Of a stretch of 64,000 nucleotides of DNA, positions 62,101 through 64,000 are shown piece after piece. Both the position numbers and the translations under genes were made by a program. This stretch comes from Tetrahymena elliotti 4EA (lineage: Eukaryota > Ciliophora > Oligohymenophorea > Hymenostomatida > Tetrahymenidae), in NCBI GenBank assembly GCA_000231825.2, contig JH720322.1, positions 186,001 through 250,000 on the forward strand. Reading direction: 5' to 3'. The notes beneath the pieces were generated by a model, which did no database searches, was not told the DNA's origin, and worked only from the letters and a program-made list of their open reading frames with translations. Position 1 is the first letter of the stretch. Every line of letters starts with the position of its first letter.

Positions 62101-64000
62101 TAAAGTCTTATAATTAATGTAGTTAAAGAAGGATTAGGCAATGATTATACATAACCTAATTTAAATACTATAATAATCAAAAGTGCTGTTCCTATCACGG
62201 AGAGTTCTTTCCTTTACGATGATAAACTTAGTGGTTTGAAAACAACAGCTTAATAAGCTTATCTAATTTATAAATATCTAATCGATTAATATCTTTTAGA
62301 TAGTAATAATTTTGTCACTTCCTTTTTTGATCATAATTAGCCTTTTTCTTTTGACATACCAAACCTTAACATTAGTAATATGAAAAGGCTGTTTGAGTTA
62401 GTTAAATTGACTTTAATGAGAGGAACTTACTATAACCCAATTCTATTTTATATAGCTCCTTCTCTTACCTTAGATTTAAAAGATTTAAAGTCTCCTATTC
62501 AAACCACATCAACTCAAATAACATTTACTTTACTAGTTGATTAATTAACTGGATAATTTGTTAAATAAACAGTAGAAGGTGTTATAGTATCATACGCGGA
62601 TGCATAAAATTAGATTAAATTAGAAGGTTTAAAAGATAATGTCAACTCTATCTTGATTAAAAAATTATACTTTGCTTTAAATACAAATTCAACAAATTAA
62701 ATGGTTAGTGTAACAGTTGAAGATGGTGTCAATAATAACATAGTTTAAACTTTTCATATTTAATAACTTCCATTTATAGCATTAAACATTCCAACAACTA
62801 AAGGTAATTTATCATTCAACAAAAAGGTGTTTATTTATGAAAAAAATAATTTATTTAAAAAGGTATTGATTTATAGCCCTAAGTCAACTCCTACTATTCT
62901 GGAGGAGATGTTCCTATTGATACAGACTTGTCTATTAGTTTTAGCAAGGAAAGTTTTGTGGATTCTGATAGTCCAGTTCTAAGTTATACTTTAGAAGTAA
63001 GCTAAGGAGGTGTCTTTAATCCTGTTTCTTCAGATTTCTTTTTACAATTATCAAGCACTGATTTAAAAGTTGCAGGTAAAACTACTGATAGATTATATGG
63101 AGACTCCTATTATCTAAGAATAAAAGCTAGTGATGGATATAGTGAAGCATATAATTACTTTTAGATATCTGTTAACATTTTACCATTCACTTATGTATTA
63201 AATCTTCTCATCAAAATTTTTGGTCCAATTATTGGTGTTTTAGGAGTTTACAAGTATAAGAGTGATATTTTGAATTTAATATTTAAAGAAAAAACATTTT
63301 ATTCTACTGAAACTGCCTAAGTTAATAGCTTATATAGAAAGTAGATAACTGTAATGGGTAAAGACCTTGCCAGGGCCTATGAACTCTACTTATCATTTAA
63401 AAGCAAAATGATTCAAAAAGAAAATATTTTCTCAAGTGAAGATAGAGAGAAGAAGATGTACTTTCATCAAGATAGTGTAAACACTATAAAAGAAGAAGAT
63501 ATAGAAAAGAATAAAAAGTAAAATGAAGAAAATTTTTATCAAACAAGGAGACTGAAGCGCATAGATCAAGATGATGATGTTCTAAGAAAAACAGTATTCA
63601 ACTTATAGATGACTCCTTCATAAAGAAATAAATAAATTGTAAAATATTTTAAAATTAAATTTTTATTCTTTAAACTTATACTTTAAATTTAAAAAGATGA
63701 AAAAACTATATTTGAGAAAAGATGGCTCAGTAGCAATGACTAGAATGTTTAGAGATATGCTTTAGATGGAAATTACTTACACCTTAAATGGAAAAACATT
63801 TTTTGTTAAGAATGATATTAAAGAATTTTAGAATAAAGATTCTAGGTTTTTTAAGTGCTTATAAGGTATTGTAGCAAGGGATTTAATTAAATATGACTTT
63901 AAGGCATCTTCAATTTACTATTACTTAAAGTATTATGCTTAAAAGAATTTCTAATATACTGCAAACGATTGGTACAAAGTATACATTGATGTTAAATCCA
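59141..64000 (+). CDS. LVIVD-repeat transmembrane protein, 3' end cut by window edge
   Basis: ATG 59141 begins a signal peptide (MSVKISFLLYFLLSAVQVIS). Exon 1 ends at 59396 and exon 2 begins at 59504 (107-nt intron); several further short introns follow and were not all resolved. The luminal part has tandem beta-propeller-like LVIVD repeats: VAVACGVAGVLLIDG, FAYGTLGTLIAYNITD, YYANAKS, AACNFSCIMLFDLSN and YLVVDI-type strands. Next is a region resembling cadherin-like or dystroglycan-type Ig folds (about 62500-63180). A transmembrane segment follows (LIKIFGPIIGVLGVYKY, about 63200-63260), then a charged cytoplasmic tail that runs off the window. Ciliates have many such large surface proteins. 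No stop is reached at 64000. Function unknown; cell-surface recognition is only inference. Confidence 0.65.

Overview
This window reads as macronuclear-type genomic DNA of a ciliate, probably a Tetrahymena-like oligohymenophorean. Composition is extremely AT-rich. Every recognisable gene is riddled with in-frame TAA and TAG at positions where homologues have Gln, and all genes end in TGA. So TAA/TAG = Gln and TGA is the only stop (ciliate nuclear code). Standard-code ORF calls therefore show only fragments of the real genes. Genes are monocistronic, on both strands, separated by 0.25-1.4 kb of AT-rich DNA. Most are interrupted by short AT-rich GT..AG introns clustering at 49-60 nt, several exactly 53. 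One assembly gap of 537 N lies at 20288-20824. Exon models were checked by hand: lengths add to whole codons wherever exons are listed. No similarity search was run.

Layout. 1-4084: three minus-strand genes: FIP1-like mRNA 3'-end factor (runs off the left edge), a CPYC glutaredoxin, an AT-hook Q-rich protein. 4868-7541 (-): B-box/coiled-coil/kelch protein. 8056-10260 (+): GET1/WRB-like ER insertase subunit and a PARG-like macrodomain protein. 11448-14213 (-): PRPF6 splicing factor. 14595-15245 (-): possible orphan gene. 15798-17096 (+): diphosphomevalonate decarboxylase. 18093-19858 (-): alpha/beta hydrolase with a ubiquitin-interacting-motif-like tail. 21142-22551 (+): HMG box joined to a histone fold, with an apparent one-base frameshift. 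22908-23813 (+): small membrane protein. 24291-24572 (-): mitochondrial bL36. 25462-26646 (+): secretory/membrane protein. 26892-28445 (+): TerD-TerD-C2 protein. 28811-31746 (+): tandem pair of an unknown family, first copy broken, second intact. 32660-38067 (+): 1,728-residue pseudokinase-TPR protein. 39456-41922 (+): POMP/UMP1 proteasome assembly factor and a PP2C phosphatase. 42961-44693 (-): WBP4/FBP21-like splicing factor. 45211-48041 (+): RING-CH plus FHA protein with a myristoylation-type N-terminus. 49237-54364 (+): ZC3H4/6/8-like CCCH protein. 55434-58614 (+): CCDC146/MBO2 axonemal protein. 59141-64000 (+): start of a large LVIVD-repeat transmembrane protein, cut by the right edge.

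The genes do not form one pathway. RNA processing is over-represented (FIP1, PRPF6, WBP4, ZC3H4-like), with ubiquitin/proteasome (POMP, RING-CH, UIM-tailed hydrolase) and ordinary housekeeping. The most interesting items are the HMG-histone-fold architecture, the TerD-TerD-C2 and RING-CH/FHA architectures, the decaying tandem duplicate with a UGA where its sister has Gly, the pseudokinase-TPR protein, and the strikingly constant intron length.
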